Below are positions 8,642-16,022 of a stretch of DNA of 64,000 bases, piece by piece. The DNA comes from an uncultured Dorea sp. GTDB taxonomy: Bacteria; Bacillota; Clostridia; Lachnospirales; Lachnospiraceae. Within the stretch, counting starts at the first letter, position 1. Each line of letters begins with the position of its first letter. The notes under the pieces are model-generated. The model was not told where the DNA came from and searched no databases. It worked only from the letters and a program-made list of their open reading frames with translations. The translations under genes were made by a program, and so were the position numbers. The stretch covers positions 1-64,000 of the forward strand of contig UQRE01000001.1 of the NCBI GenBank assembly GCA_900543415.1, given 5' to 3'.

Positions 8642-9130
8642 CTGGATTACGAGAAATTATATCATTCATATTACATGCAGGTCTATTCGTATGTGATGAC
8701 AATTATGAGAAATCAGTCAATGGCTGAAGAAATTACGCAGAATACTTTTTTTAAAGCGATGACAGCAAAGAAGAAGTTCGAAGGAAGATCAAATGAATTG
8801 TCGTGGCTGTGTGGGATCGCGAAACATCTGGCAATGGATGAACACCGGAAAAATGCGAAAAGCTGTGAATTCGATGAATCTGTAGAAAGAGCAGGAGGAA
8901 TATCTGCTGATCTGGAATCGGAAATGGAAGATAAAGATACAGCACTTCAGATTCATCTTATACTTCATGAACTGCAAGAACCCTACAAAGAAGTATTTCA
9001 GTTAAGAGTTTTTGGTGAATTGTCATTTTCACAGATCGGACTTATCTTTGGCAAAACCGAAAACTGGGCAAGAGTTACTTATCATAGGGCGAGAATTAAA
9101 ATTCAAGAAAGGATGGGGAAAAATGAATAA
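8642..9130 (+). CDS. ECF-type RNA polymerase sigma-70 family factor
   Basis: Alternative sigma factor of about 162 residues. Region 2 shows YSYVMTIM...AEEITQNTFFKAM and SWLCGIAKHLAMDEHRK; region 4 shows LQEPYKEVFQLRVFGELSFSQIGLIFGKTENWARVTYHRARIK with a helix-turn-helix. An ATG at 8675 has no ribosome site. A strong AGGAGGTGA lies at 8627-8635 and the family-like N-terminus xDYEKLYHSYYMQVYSYV continues upstream of that ATG. The only in-frame codon at the right distance is CTG at 8642, so a rare CTG start is proposed. The gene overlaps the zinc-finger anti-sigma gene by 8 bases, the usual sigma/anti-sigma arrangement. The signal it responds to is unknown. Confidence 0.8.
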   Translation: MDYEKLYHSYYMQVYSYVMTIMRNQSMAEEITQNTFFKAMTAKKKFEGRSNELSWLCGIAKHLAMDEHRKNAKSCEFDESVERAGGISADLESEMEDKDTALQIHLILHELQEPYKEVFQLRVFGELSFSQIGLIFGKTENWARVTYHRARIKIQERMGKNE

Positions 9131-10115
9131 GCATAGTTATGATAAATGTGAGATTGTTCAAGATCTTCTCCCACTGTATTATGATGATGCGTGCAGTACC
9201 GTCAGCAGGCAGTTGGTTGAAGATCATTTGAAAACATGTCAAAAATGTCAGAGAACTTATGAAGAATTACAAGATACTACGATTGATACAATGATCCAAA
9301 AGGAATCGGAAGGCGTGTTAGAGCGTCATGCAAAAAAGGAAAAAAATACCGCATATAAAGCCGGAGTTGTGATTGCACTACTGCTTATAATTCCTGTTGT
9401 AATTACTTTTTGGGTGTCTGTAAGCAGCGGTGGAGGATTGGGAGTGTTTTGGGTGCTGACCGCATCTATGCTTCTGGCGGGAGCATTGACCGTTGTTCCG
9501 CTGACATCCGGCAAAAATAAACTGTTGAGAAGTATTTTGATTGGAATTTTCGCTTTATTACTTATCATGTATTTTGTCGATCGCATGAATGGCGGCGGAG
9601 AATTTATTTTCTGGTCTGTACCAACGATTTTCGGATTGTCTGTCGTATTTTTCCCAATCATCATGAGAAAGATAAAGCTTCCGGTGGCACTGTCTGATAA
9701 AAAAGCGCTCATTACAATGATTTGGGATACGATGTGGCTCTATCTTACCATTTATGTAATCTGCAATCGTTCCGGAGATGTGGAAGGAATGCGCGCCGGT
9801 TTTATCGTTTCAGCGGTTATGATGAGCGGCGTGTGGATTGTTTTCCTAATTATCCGGTATCTGAAAACAAATGGATGGATCAAGGCAGGAATCGTGACAG
9901 CAGTTACCGGTATATGGTTTGCGTTCGCAAATGATGTATGCGTCTTTTTCACAGAACATAAAAAGCAGCTGACAATCAGTTTTGTAGATTTTTCGGATTG
10001 GAAAAATGTGTCTTGTGTGAATGCAAATATTTACATGATAGTTTTGATTATTGGCAGTATTGCAAGTGCGTTATTCATTATAAATGGCTGTTTAAAGAGG
10101 AAAAATGAAAAGTGA
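9123..10115 (+). CDS. Anti-sigma factor with N-terminal zinc finger and membrane domain
   Basis: Starts at the ATG at 9123, inside the end of the sigma factor gene (ATGAATAA overlap), giving 330 residues. Residues 1-50 form a putative zf-HC2 zinc finger (CEIVQDLLPLYYDD, then DHLKTCQKC, the H-x3-C-x2-C pattern) that normally grips the cognate ECF sigma factor. From about residue 78 on there are roughly seven to eight hydrophobic segments, so it is an integral membrane anti-sigma factor. Translational coupling with the sigma gene is expected. The longer upstream frame beginning at 9012 lies entirely within the sigma gene and was not used. Confidence 0.85.
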   Translation: MNKHSYDKCEIVQDLLPLYYDDACSTVSRQLVEDHLKTCQKCQRTYEELQDTTIDTMIQKESEGVLERHAKKEKNTAYKAGVVIALLLIIPVVITFWVSVSSGGGLGVFWVLTASMLLAGALTVVPLTSGKNKLLRSILIGIFALLLIMYFVDRMNGGGEFIFWSVPTIFGLSVVFFPIIMRKIKLPVALSDKKALITMIWDTMWLYLTIYVICNRSGDVEGMRAGFIVSAVMMSGVWIVFLIIRYLKTNGWIKAGIVTAVTGIWFAFANDVCVFFTEHKKQLTISFVDFSDWKNVSCVNANIYMIVLIIGSIASALFIINGCLKRKNEK

Positions 10116-10180
10116 CTCCATCACAGAACTTAATACCTTCTCCGTGATATATTCTAAAAAATGCTTTTTGGAGGATAGTC

Positions 10181-10684
10181 ATGGAAACGAAAATGAAAAA
10201 GAAGCGCAGAGCTTTTGTAAATGAGAATGATTGTGTTGCATGCGGGTGCTGTGTGAAGGTGTGTCCGCGAAATGCCATTGAAGTTTGGAAAGGAATCTAT
10301 TTGCATGGCTTGGGCTTCTTTGTTTCTTTATTCCATTGAAGAGTAAATGGTTCCGCTATGGTTTTTTTGATTTTCTTCTTCCTTATGTTTTTCCAGATGC
10401 TTTGGAACACAGGACTCGTGTTTGCAGGTGCGAAAGACCTTGGTCAGGTGGTAACACTTCTGTGGACGTTTAAGCTTCCGTGGCACTGGGCATATCATGG
10501 AACGGTATTTCATCAGGGAGTTGCACAATTTGCATTCGGTTTCTATAGTGTGATGCTCAAATCAACGGTTCTGGGACTTGTCACAATGGTATTGTTCAAA
10601 CCTCGGAGTTGGTGCGTATATTGTCCGATGGGAACCATGACACAGCTCATATGTAAGGCGAAAAATCGGGGAAAAGAAGAATAA
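10181..10684 (+). pseudogene. Collapsed 4Fe-4S ferredoxin / FeS membrane protein pseudogene
   Basis: Remnants of two neighbouring genes fused by deletions. A good start (GGAGG, then ATG 10181) gives METKMKKKRRAFVNENDC and one complete 4Fe-4S set, CVACGCCVKVCP, then at GIY the sequence jumps out of ferredoxin and the frame stops at 10339. Another frame gives FAWLGLLCFFIPL and KSKWFRYGF, parts of an NapH/RnfC-like iron-sulfur membrane protein with an internal gap between them. At a run of seven T (about 10362) the frame shifts again; removing one T gives YGFLIFFFLMFFQ and continues to FKPRSWCVYCPMGTMTQ with the remaining cysteines. So at least two deletions and one homopolymer frameshift are visible. 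The original role, electron transfer to an unknown partner, is inferred. Confidence 0.75.
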
Positions 10685-10716
10685 TAAATAATGAATAGCG
10701 AATAGTGAATAATCCG

Positions 10717-10762
10717 TCAGGGATGTGGTTTTTTGAAAAACTGCATTCCTGATTTATTTTTT
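10717..10762 (+). terminator. Long terminator hairpin
   Basis: TCAGG...GTTTTT pairs with AAAAAC...CCTGA through two small internal mismatches, and is followed by TTTATTTTTT. Confidence 0.75.
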
Positions 10763-10842
10763 AGCTGGCATTTTTATAACCCACCTGTGGAATTAAAATA
10801 AAGTCATCAAAAAGATAGGTGTTCGCAGAAACGGAGGAATTG

Positions 10843-10947
10843 ATGATGAAAGGATTTCATACAGGAGAAGGATATATGGGACTGGTAGACGGAAAATATG
10901 TGTTATTTGCAAGTGAATCAGATTATTATGATTATATGGAAGCGTAA
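10843..10947 (+). CDS. Small conserved-looking protein, 34 residues
   Basis: A short frame with a strong Shine-Dalgarno (CGGAGGAATTG, then ATG at 10843 or 10846) encoding 34 residues with the core GYMGLVDGKYVLFASESDYYDYM. It is acidic and aromatic, with no membrane segment. It lies 14 bases upstream of the HIRAN-domain gene, so the two are likely co-transcribed. Similar tiny proteins next to HIRAN genes seem familiar from Lachnospiraceae, but I cannot name a family. Confidence 0.6.
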   Translation: MMKGFHTGEGYMGLVDGKYVLFASESDYYDYMEA

Positions 10948-10961
10948 AAGGAGGGGAAATC

Positions 10962-11276
10962 ATGAGTAAGATTTATTTCACGTTGACAGGAACAAAACAT
11001 TATTATGGACAAGATTTTCTGAAGAAAGGTATGAAGATCTACTTAGAGAAAGAACGGGATAATGAATACGATAAGGAAGCAATCAAGGTAACTTGTGAAG
11101 GACTTGGGAAAATTGGATATATAGCAAACAGTTCTTACACAGTAATCGGTGATTCCATGAGCGCTGGAAGAATCTATGACAAGATGGGAGATACTGCAAA
11201 AGCAAAAGTAGTGCTGGTCACTGATTGTGGAATTATTTGTCGGTTGAGCAAGAAGAGCCTTTTAGAGAGCGAATAG
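10962..11276 (+). CDS. HIRAN domain-containing protein
   Basis: A 104-residue single-domain HIRAN protein. FTLTGTKHYYG at the start, the EKERDNEYDKEAIKV segment and LGKIGYIANSSYTV are the family core, which in other proteins binds DNA 3' ends or damaged DNA. Standalone bacterial HIRAN proteins are uncharacterised. The ribosome site is AAAAGGAGGGG, 6 bases before the ATG. The 34-residue gene is directly upstream. A large hairpin (11292-11333) follows the stop codon. Confidence 0.8.
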   Translation: MSKIYFTLTGTKHYYGQDFLKKGMKIYLEKERDNEYDKEAIKVTCEGLGKIGYIANSSYTVIGDSMSAGRIYDKMGDTAKAKVVLVTDCGIICRLSKKSLLESE

Positions 11277-11291
11277 AATTCCAAGAAATAG

Positions 11292-11333
11292 TATGGTATT
11301 TTTTCGGGACATTTTACACGGAAAAATACCATA
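11292..11333. repeat. Inverted repeat TATGGTATTTTTC downstream of the HIRAN gene
   Basis: TATGGTATTTTTTC (11292 on) is inverted as GGAAAAATACCATA (ending 11333) around a 14-base loop; the stem is 12-13 bp. No T-run follows, so terminator function is uncertain. The half-site TATGGTAT recurs once more at 11347-11354, where it overlaps an extended -10 (TGG-TATACT, ending 11357), so it may also be an operator. Confidence 0.5.
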
Positions 11334-11562
11334 TCTTCGTCTTATCTATGGTATACTAAAAATGTTACTGGGAAAAAGAAGGCTATAATTTATTATTAAA
11401 GTTAAGAAATTTATATTGCGAAATATATTTATTTAGGGAATCAGTACTGATTTAGAACAGAAATAGAAATATGGAGATGATAAACACACAGAGAAAAATG
11501 TTGTGTGAAAAATAGAGATTTACGATGTAAACAAGTATTTACCCCAAAATAGGAGGGGGTGG
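11334..11562. other. Leader-like region before two small frames
   Basis: About 230 bases with an extended -10 element TGGTATACT (11349-11357), a perfect 14-bp palindrome AATCAGTACTGATT (11439-11452) and a CACACA/TGTGTG hairpin near 11484-11508. A reading frame entering the 18-codon frame at 11563 is open from about 11510 and may be the eroded end of a lost gene. No known RNA family recognised. Confidence 0.4.
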
Positions 11563-11619
11563 ATGAGTGAGAAGAAAACAGAAAAAAGTATAGAATTATT
11601 GCGAAGGGTAGGGAGTTAA
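11563..11619 (+). CDS. 18-codon frame, possible leader peptide or gene remnant
   Basis: ATG at 11563 behind a strong AGGAGGGGG encodes MSEKKTEKSIELLRRVGS and stops at 11619, one base before the ATG of the next gene. The spacing would allow translational coupling. It may equally be the surviving C-terminus of a larger gene, since its frame stays open for a further ~50 bases upstream. Confidence 0.35.
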   Translation: MSEKKTEKSIELLRRVGS

Positions 11620-11620
11620 T

Positions 11621-11851
11621 ATGGGTAAACAGGAACAGTTGATTGAATATATAGTTCAGGACATTGTTGATATGTACTCTTCAGATCAGAAAATAGAATA
11701 TGATGAGGCTATGAATAAATTTTATAATTCAAAAGTTTTTGAAAAACTACAAGATAAAGAAACTGGATTATATGTGGAAAGTTCAGAATATGTGTATGAT
11801 CTTTTTAAAGATGAGATGAATTTCGGACGAATTGTTCAAGCGGAAATATAA
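11621..11851 (+). CDS. Small acidic protein of unknown function, 76 residues
   Basis: A 76-residue soluble protein with EYIVQDIVDMY, IEYDEAMNKFYNS and ETGLYVESSEYVYDLFKDEM segments, predicted mostly helical. Such small proteins occur in Clostridia as the last gene of cassettes with DUF3791/DUF3990-type partners; this comparison is from memory and weak. No partner gene remains here beyond the possible 18-codon remnant immediately upstream. The ribosome site GGGAG lies 8 bases before the ATG. Confidence 0.6.
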   Translation: MGKQEQLIEYIVQDIVDMYSSDQKIEYDEAMNKFYNSKVFEKLQDKETGLYVESSEYVYDLFKDEMNFGRIVQAEI

Positions 11852-12050
11852 GTTTTTTTGATATAACTTTAAATTATTGTAAGTGTAAGAAATTAGTAAA
11901 GTAATAGAGAAACGAGTGGGAACAGCGTAAGTTGGGTGAAGTGGCTAAAGAATTCACTTTTCACCGGCGGGAGTATATTAGGACTGTATACATATTGAAA
12001 AACAATCGAAATGATGAAATTCCAAGGATGATGAAAAAGGAGAAGTTCTT

Positions 12051-13043
12051 ATGCCAAAGGGAGCGAAGCAAAAATATAAGCTGTATAGAGTTGCGCAGAT
12101 TATGATGGAGCATACGGATGAAGAGCATTTTATTACAATGCCGCAGCTTATCGGTGAATTAGAAAAATACGGAATTACAGCAGATCGGAAAAGTCTTTAT
12201 GCGAATTTACGGGATTTGGAAATTATGGGAATAGAAGTGGAAGGAGAGAAAGTCAGAAATGGATATCACTATCATGTAATAAACCGACCTTTTGAACTTC
12301 CGGAGTTGAAGCTTCTGGTAGACGCCATCCAGTCATCTAAGTTTATTACAGAGAGAAAATCTAACATTCTTATAAAAAAACTGGAGAAGCTTCTAAGCAA
12401 ACATGAGGCACAAAAATTGCAGAGACAGGTCTATGTGTCCGGACGGATTAAGACGATGAATGAGAGTATTTACTATACGGTAGACGCCATCCACAATGCT
12501 ATATCGGAGAATAGGAAGATTCGGTTTCAGTATTTTCAGTGGAATGTGAAAAAAGAAATGGAGCTTCGACATGATGGGGCATGGTATCTGGTCAGCCCTT
12601 GGGGATTGTCGTGGGATGATGAAAATTATTATTTGGTGGGCTATGACTCTGAGGTGCAGAAAATCAAGCATTACCGCGTAGATAAGATGCTTCATATTCA
12701 AATGACGGAAGAAGAAAGAGAAGGAAAAGAGCATTTTAACAAATTGGATATGGCGGATTATACGAAGAAGAGCTTTGGGATGTTCCGCGGAAAAGAAAAG
12801 ACTGTAAAATTGTTAGTTGATAATCAATTAGCGGGGGTGATGATCGATCGTTTTGGCAAGACAATCAGTCTGATTCCTGTTGATGAGGAACATTTTACGA
12901 TCAATGTAGATGTTCATGTGAGCAAGCAGTTTCTTGGATGGGTATTTTCTCTTGGAGAGCAGGTGAAGATTATCTCGCCGGATGAAGTGGTAGAACAAAT
13001 GAAGAGAGAAATTGAGAGATTGAAGAGTCAGTATAATATTTAG
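12051..13043 (+). CDS. WYL-domain transcriptional regulator
   Basis: A 330-residue DNA-binding regulator. Residues ~10-70 form a winged helix-turn-helix (MPQLIGELEKYGITADRKSLYANLRDLEIMGI). The central WYL domain (about 145-220) contains AWYLVSPWGLSWDDENYYLVGYD and KHYRVDKM, and a C-terminal WCX-type extension ends the protein. WYL domains sense nucleic-acid or other ligands. No divergent target gene adjoins it, since the flanking genes are a 76-residue unknown and fructokinase, so the regulon is unknown. It has a GGAGAAG ribosome site and a strong terminator, so it appears to be a single-gene transcript. Confidence 0.85.
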   Translation: MPKGAKQKYKLYRVAQIMMEHTDEEHFITMPQLIGELEKYGITADRKSLYANLRDLEIMGIEVEGEKVRNGYHYHVINRPFELPELKLLVDAIQSSKFITERKSNILIKKLEKLLSKHEAQKLQRQVYVSGRIKTMNESIYYTVDAIHNAISENRKIRFQYFQWNVKKEMELRHDGAWYLVSPWGLSWDDENYYLVGYDSEVQKIKHYRVDKMLHIQMTEEEREGKEHFNKLDMADYTKKSFGMFRGKEKTVKLLVDNQLAGVMIDRFGKTISLIPVDEEHFTINVDVHVSKQFLGWVFSLGEQVKIISPDEVVEQMKREIERLKSQYNI

Positions 13044-13049
13044 AAGAAG

Positions 13050-13088
13050 AGGTCAGAGAAAGCAATCAAAGCTTAGCTGACCTTTTTT
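13050..13088 (+). terminator. Terminator of the WYL regulator
   Basis: AGGTCAG (13050-13056) pairs with CTGACCT, with an inner AAAGC/GCTTAG helix, followed by TTTTTT. Confidence 0.85.
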
Positions 13089-13154
13089 AGACGGAATCTG
13101 AGCATAACTTTTAATGACAAGAATCAAAATAGCATGCAAATATTCAGACAGGTG

Positions 13155-13163
13155 TGGTATAAT
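13155..13163 (+). promoter_or_regulatory. Extended -10 promoter of the intact fructokinase
   Basis: TGGTATAAT at 13155-13163 is a perfect extended -10. No good -35 lies 17 bases upstream (TGCAAA). The fructokinase start codon is 51 bases downstream, behind GGGAGGA. Confidence 0.65.
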
Positions 13164-13213
13164 AAAAGTTAAGTATATTCGAAAAATAAAAGACAGAATG
13201 GGAGGAAATACTT

Positions 13214-14179
13214 ATGGCAGAGAGAAAATATGATGTAACTGCACTTGGAGAGTTATTGATTGATTTTACAGAGAACGGAAATAGTGAACAGGGAAATCCA
13301 CTTATGGAAGCGAATCCGGGAGGAGCTCCTTGTAATATGCTGGCGATGATTCAAAAACTTGGAGGTACAACTGCATTTATCGGAAAAGTCGGAAAAGACA
13401 TGTTCGGAAGACAGCTTAAAACTGCGGTGGAAGCAGTTGGCATAGATACAAGGAATCTGATGGAAGATGAGGAAGTTCATACAACGCTTGCGTTTGTACA
13501 TACCTTTCCAGATGGAGACCGTGATTTCTCATTTTACCGGAATCCGGGAGCAGATATGATGCTGGCAAAAGAGGAGATACAGGAAGATTTAATTAGAAAT
13601 TCAAAAGCGTTCCATTTCGGAACATTATCGTCTACACATGAAGGAGTAAGAGAGGCAACCAGATATGCCATTGATGTGGCAAAAGAGGCAGGATGTCTTA
13701 TTAGTTTTGATCCAAATCTTAGACCGCCGCTTTGGAACACACTGGAAGATGCAAGAAAAGAAATCGAATATGGACTTTCCAAGACTGATATTTTGAAGAT
13801 ATCTGACAATGAAGTGGAATTCCTCTGTGGAACTTCAGATTATGACGAAGGTGCGAAGATGTTGATTGAAAAATACAACATCCCATTCGTATGTGTGACA
13901 CTTGGAAAGGATGGAAGCCGCGCATATTATAAGGGAATGCGCGTAGAAGTTCCGGGATTTGTTCAGAAGAATACCATTGAAACAACCGGAGCCGGCGATA
14001 CATTTTGCGGATGTATGTTACATTACATTATCCAACATGGATTAGAAGATCTGACCGAGGAGAATTTAAGAGAACTTCTCACATTTGCCAATGCAGCGGC
14101 ATCGGTCATCACAACACGAAAAGGCGCACTGGCGGTTATGCCGTCCAAAGAAGAAGTAGAAGAGCTGCTTCGTGAATAA
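13214..14179 (+). CDS. scrK: Fructokinase (PfkB/ribokinase family)
   Basis: ATP-dependent phosphorylation of fructose to fructose 6-phosphate in the cytoplasm. It has 321 residues, with the N-terminal substrate site LLIDFTENG and NPGGAPCN, the first PfkB signature near GGTTAFIGKVGKDMFG, and the second signature with the catalytic aspartate in TTGAGDTFCG. It closely resembles the broken copy at 7292-8183, for example NPGGAPCN and SFDPNLR...PLW, so the two are duplicates and this one probably keeps sucrose metabolism working. It has its own extended -10 promoter. The carboxypeptidase gene starts 29 bases downstream and may be read through, although the functions are unrelated. Confidence 0.9.
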   Translation: MAERKYDVTALGELLIDFTENGNSEQGNPLMEANPGGAPCNMLAMIQKLGGTTAFIGKVGKDMFGRQLKTAVEAVGIDTRNLMEDEEVHTTLAFVHTFPDGDRDFSFYRNPGADMMLAKEEIQEDLIRNSKAFHFGTLSSTHEGVREATRYAIDVAKEAGCLISFDPNLRPPLWNTLEDARKEIEYGLSKTDILKISDNEVEFLCGTSDYDEGAKMLIEKYNIPFVCVTLGKDGSRAYYKGMRVEVPGFVQKNTIETTGAGDTFCGCMLHYIIQHGLEDLTEENLRELLTFANAAASVITTRKGALAVMPSKEEVEELLRE

Positions 14180-14208
14180 TGATAGAAATAAGGATTGAGG
14201 GAAAGAAG

Positions 14209-15663
14209 ATGAGGAAACGGTTGATAGCGGCGTTGTTGATCATGCTGCTATGTATGGGGATGAGCATGACAGCTTATGCAGTCCCGCAGATAACGCCGGA
14301 GGAGCAGCCACCGGCTGAAGCAACGGAAGAAGAAGCGCAGGCATTTAAGGCGGCGCAGTTAAAGAAATATTATGATATGCCGGTGGCAACGAATGAGATC
14401 AAAGGGTGGCCACAGGGGCCGGGAACTTACGGAGAAGCGGCAATCATTATGGAGGCAGGAACCGGTGCCATCTTATACGGGAAAAATATTGATGATCAGC
14501 ATTATCCGGCAAGCATCACGAAAGTGCTGACGGCGCTGGTGGCGCTGGAAAACGGCAAGATGGATGATAAAGTGACATTTACGCATGACTGTGTCTCATT
14601 CCTTCAGCCCGGAGACTCCAGTATCGGAATGAAGGAAAATGACGAGATCACGCTGGAACAGGCATTGTATGCAACGCTTCTGGCATCGGCAAATGAGGCG
14701 GCTTATGCTGTGGCGGAAAATGTGGGAACAAACGCCGGTCACGATTATCAATGGTTTATTGACCAGATGAATGCCCGTTGTAAAGAGCTTGGCGGAACCA
14801 ATTCCAATTTTGTAAATGCAAACGGACTTCACGATGAAAACCATTACACCAGTGCAAGGGATATGGCATTGATCGGGAAGGAGCTTTTTAAGCATCCGGA
14901 GTTTTTCAAGATTGTACAGACACTGCAGTATGAGATCCCGTCATCAGGTACATGTCAGCAGCATGTATTTCAACAAAAGCATAAGATGCTGCAGCCTTCA
15001 AGTTCGAAATATTATGAGTATGCGGTAGGCGGAAAGACCGGTTATACATCGGATGCATTGGCGACACTTATTACTATGGCAGATAATGGAAGCATGAAGC
15101 TTGTCTGCGTCGTGCTTCGAACGCATGGGGGAAATAATTACCCGGATACTACCAATCTTTTTAATTACGCGTTCGATAATTTTGAACGGATTGACGTGAA
15201 TGGGCAGGAGACTTCGGAAGATGTAGGAGATATTCTGAAAGACGAGAGCGGAGAACACAGTGGATATGTAGTTGTTCCGAAGGGTGTGAAGTTTTCAGAT
15301 CTTAAGATGGAAATGACGGTTGATGAGGGACATACCGGAGAAGCAGTGCTTACTTATACCTATGAAGGAAATCTTGTGGGAAGTGCCAGAGTAAAACTCA
15401 GTGAGAAATATCTCAAGGAGCATAGGGCTGAGATTAAGAAACAAGAAAAGGAGACGAAGAAAGCAGATGCATCGGATGGGAAAAATCTTCAACAGAGTCT
15501 GATTGTTGTGGGAATGGCAGTTTTACTTTTGGCCTTAATACTGTTATTTATCGCGAAGATCAGACAGTATCGCAGAAGACTGGAGAGACGTCGCAGAAGA
15601 CACCGGAGAAGATCGAGCCAGCAGAACAGAGCAGGGCAGAATCCGCGCAGGCGAAAGAAGTAA
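14209..15663 (+). CDS. D-alanyl-D-alanine carboxypeptidase (PBP5/DacF type, S11)
   Basis: Penicillin-binding protein that trims the terminal D-Ala from peptidoglycan stem peptides. From the ATG at 14209 (GAGGGAAAG ribosome site) it has 484 residues: signal peptide MRKRLIAALLIMLLC...AYA, then the S11 catalytic domain with S102-x-x-K105 (SITK), S160-A-N and K276-T-G, and a C-terminal PBP5_C-like beta domain. The usual amphipathic anchor is replaced by a true membrane helix (LLLALILLFIAKI) followed by an unusually arginine-rich cytoplasmic tail of about 30 residues. Sporulation-specific DacF and vegetative DacA cannot be told apart from sequence alone; no sigF operon follows here. Confidence 0.88.
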   Translation: MRKRLIAALLIMLLCMGMSMTAYAVPQITPEEQPPAEATEEEAQAFKAAQLKKYYDMPVATNEIKGWPQGPGTYGEAAIIMEAGTGAILYGKNIDDQHYPASITKVLTALVALENGKMDDKVTFTHDCVSFLQPGDSSIGMKENDEITLEQALYATLLASANEAAYAVAENVGTNAGHDYQWFIDQMNARCKELGGTNSNFVNANGLHDENHYTSARDMALIGKELFKHPEFFKIVQTLQYEIPSSGTCQQHVFQQKHKMLQPSSSKYYEYAVGGKTGYTSDALATLITMADNGSMKLVCVVLRTHGGNNYPDTTNLFNYAFDNFERIDVNGQETSEDVGDILKDESGEHSGYVVVPKGVKFSDLKMEMTVDEGHTGEAVLTYTYEGNLVGSARVKLSEKYLKEHRAEIKKQEKETKKADASDGKNLQQSLIVVGMAVLLLALILLFIAKIRQYRRRLERRRRRHRRRSSQQNRAGQNPRRRKK

Positions 15664-15671
15664 AATACCCC

Positions 15672-15701
15672 TTGACGAAAGAACGGTTCTTTTACTATAA
15701 T
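15672..15701 (+). promoter_or_regulatory. Promoter of the ileS T-box leader
   Basis: TTGACG (15672-15677), 18-base spacer, TATAAT (15696-15701): a strong vegetative promoter just before the T-box leader. Confidence 0.8.
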
Positions 15702-15707
15702 AGAGAA

Positions 15708-15992
15708 GGTAAAAAACATAAGCAAAAAATGATGACGGAGACAGTACGGTGTTTCAGAAAGGCATAGCGAGCCGGGGATGGTGGAAGCCTGGTGCGAGTA
15801 AGAGATGTCTGAATATCACTCCAGAGTTGCAGCCGCTGAAAAGAAATCGGTGCATAACAAGTGTTAAGCACAGGAACATCCAAGTAGGCCCTGCCGGTAT
15901 TCCCCCGTTACAGGGAAGACATATGATGGTATGTTTAGGTGGTTCATAAACGTGAGTAATGCTCTCGTCCTATTCAGGACGGGAGCTTTTTT
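15708..15992 (+). ncRNA. T-box leader with isoleucine (AUC) specifier
   Basis: A tRNA-Ile-sensing leader upstream of ileS. The specifier AUC falls at 15815-15817 in GAATATCACTCC, in the position expected in the Stem I internal loop, followed by the conserved GCAGCCGCUGAAA part. The T-box sequence proper is AGGTGGTTCATAAACGTGAG (15937-15956), a variant of the usual GGTGGTACCGCG. The terminator is GCTCTCGTCCT-attc-AGGACGGGAGC followed by TTTTTT (15961-15992). Uncharged tRNA-Ile would pair with the T-box bulge and prevent termination. The boundaries are approximate. Confidence 0.9.
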
Positions 15993-16022
15993 ATTTATCG
16001 CTCAATAAAAAGGAGGATTATC

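Noticed and set aside
11292..11333. Hairpin as a simple terminator of the HIRAN gene
   Set aside because: No T-run follows the stem, and the half-site repeats a third time over a -10 box, so a regulatory role is at least as likely. Kept as an inverted repeat.
15749..15949. 66-residue frame between dacF-like gene and ileS
   Set aside because: It lies completely within the T-box leader, which explains the sequence.
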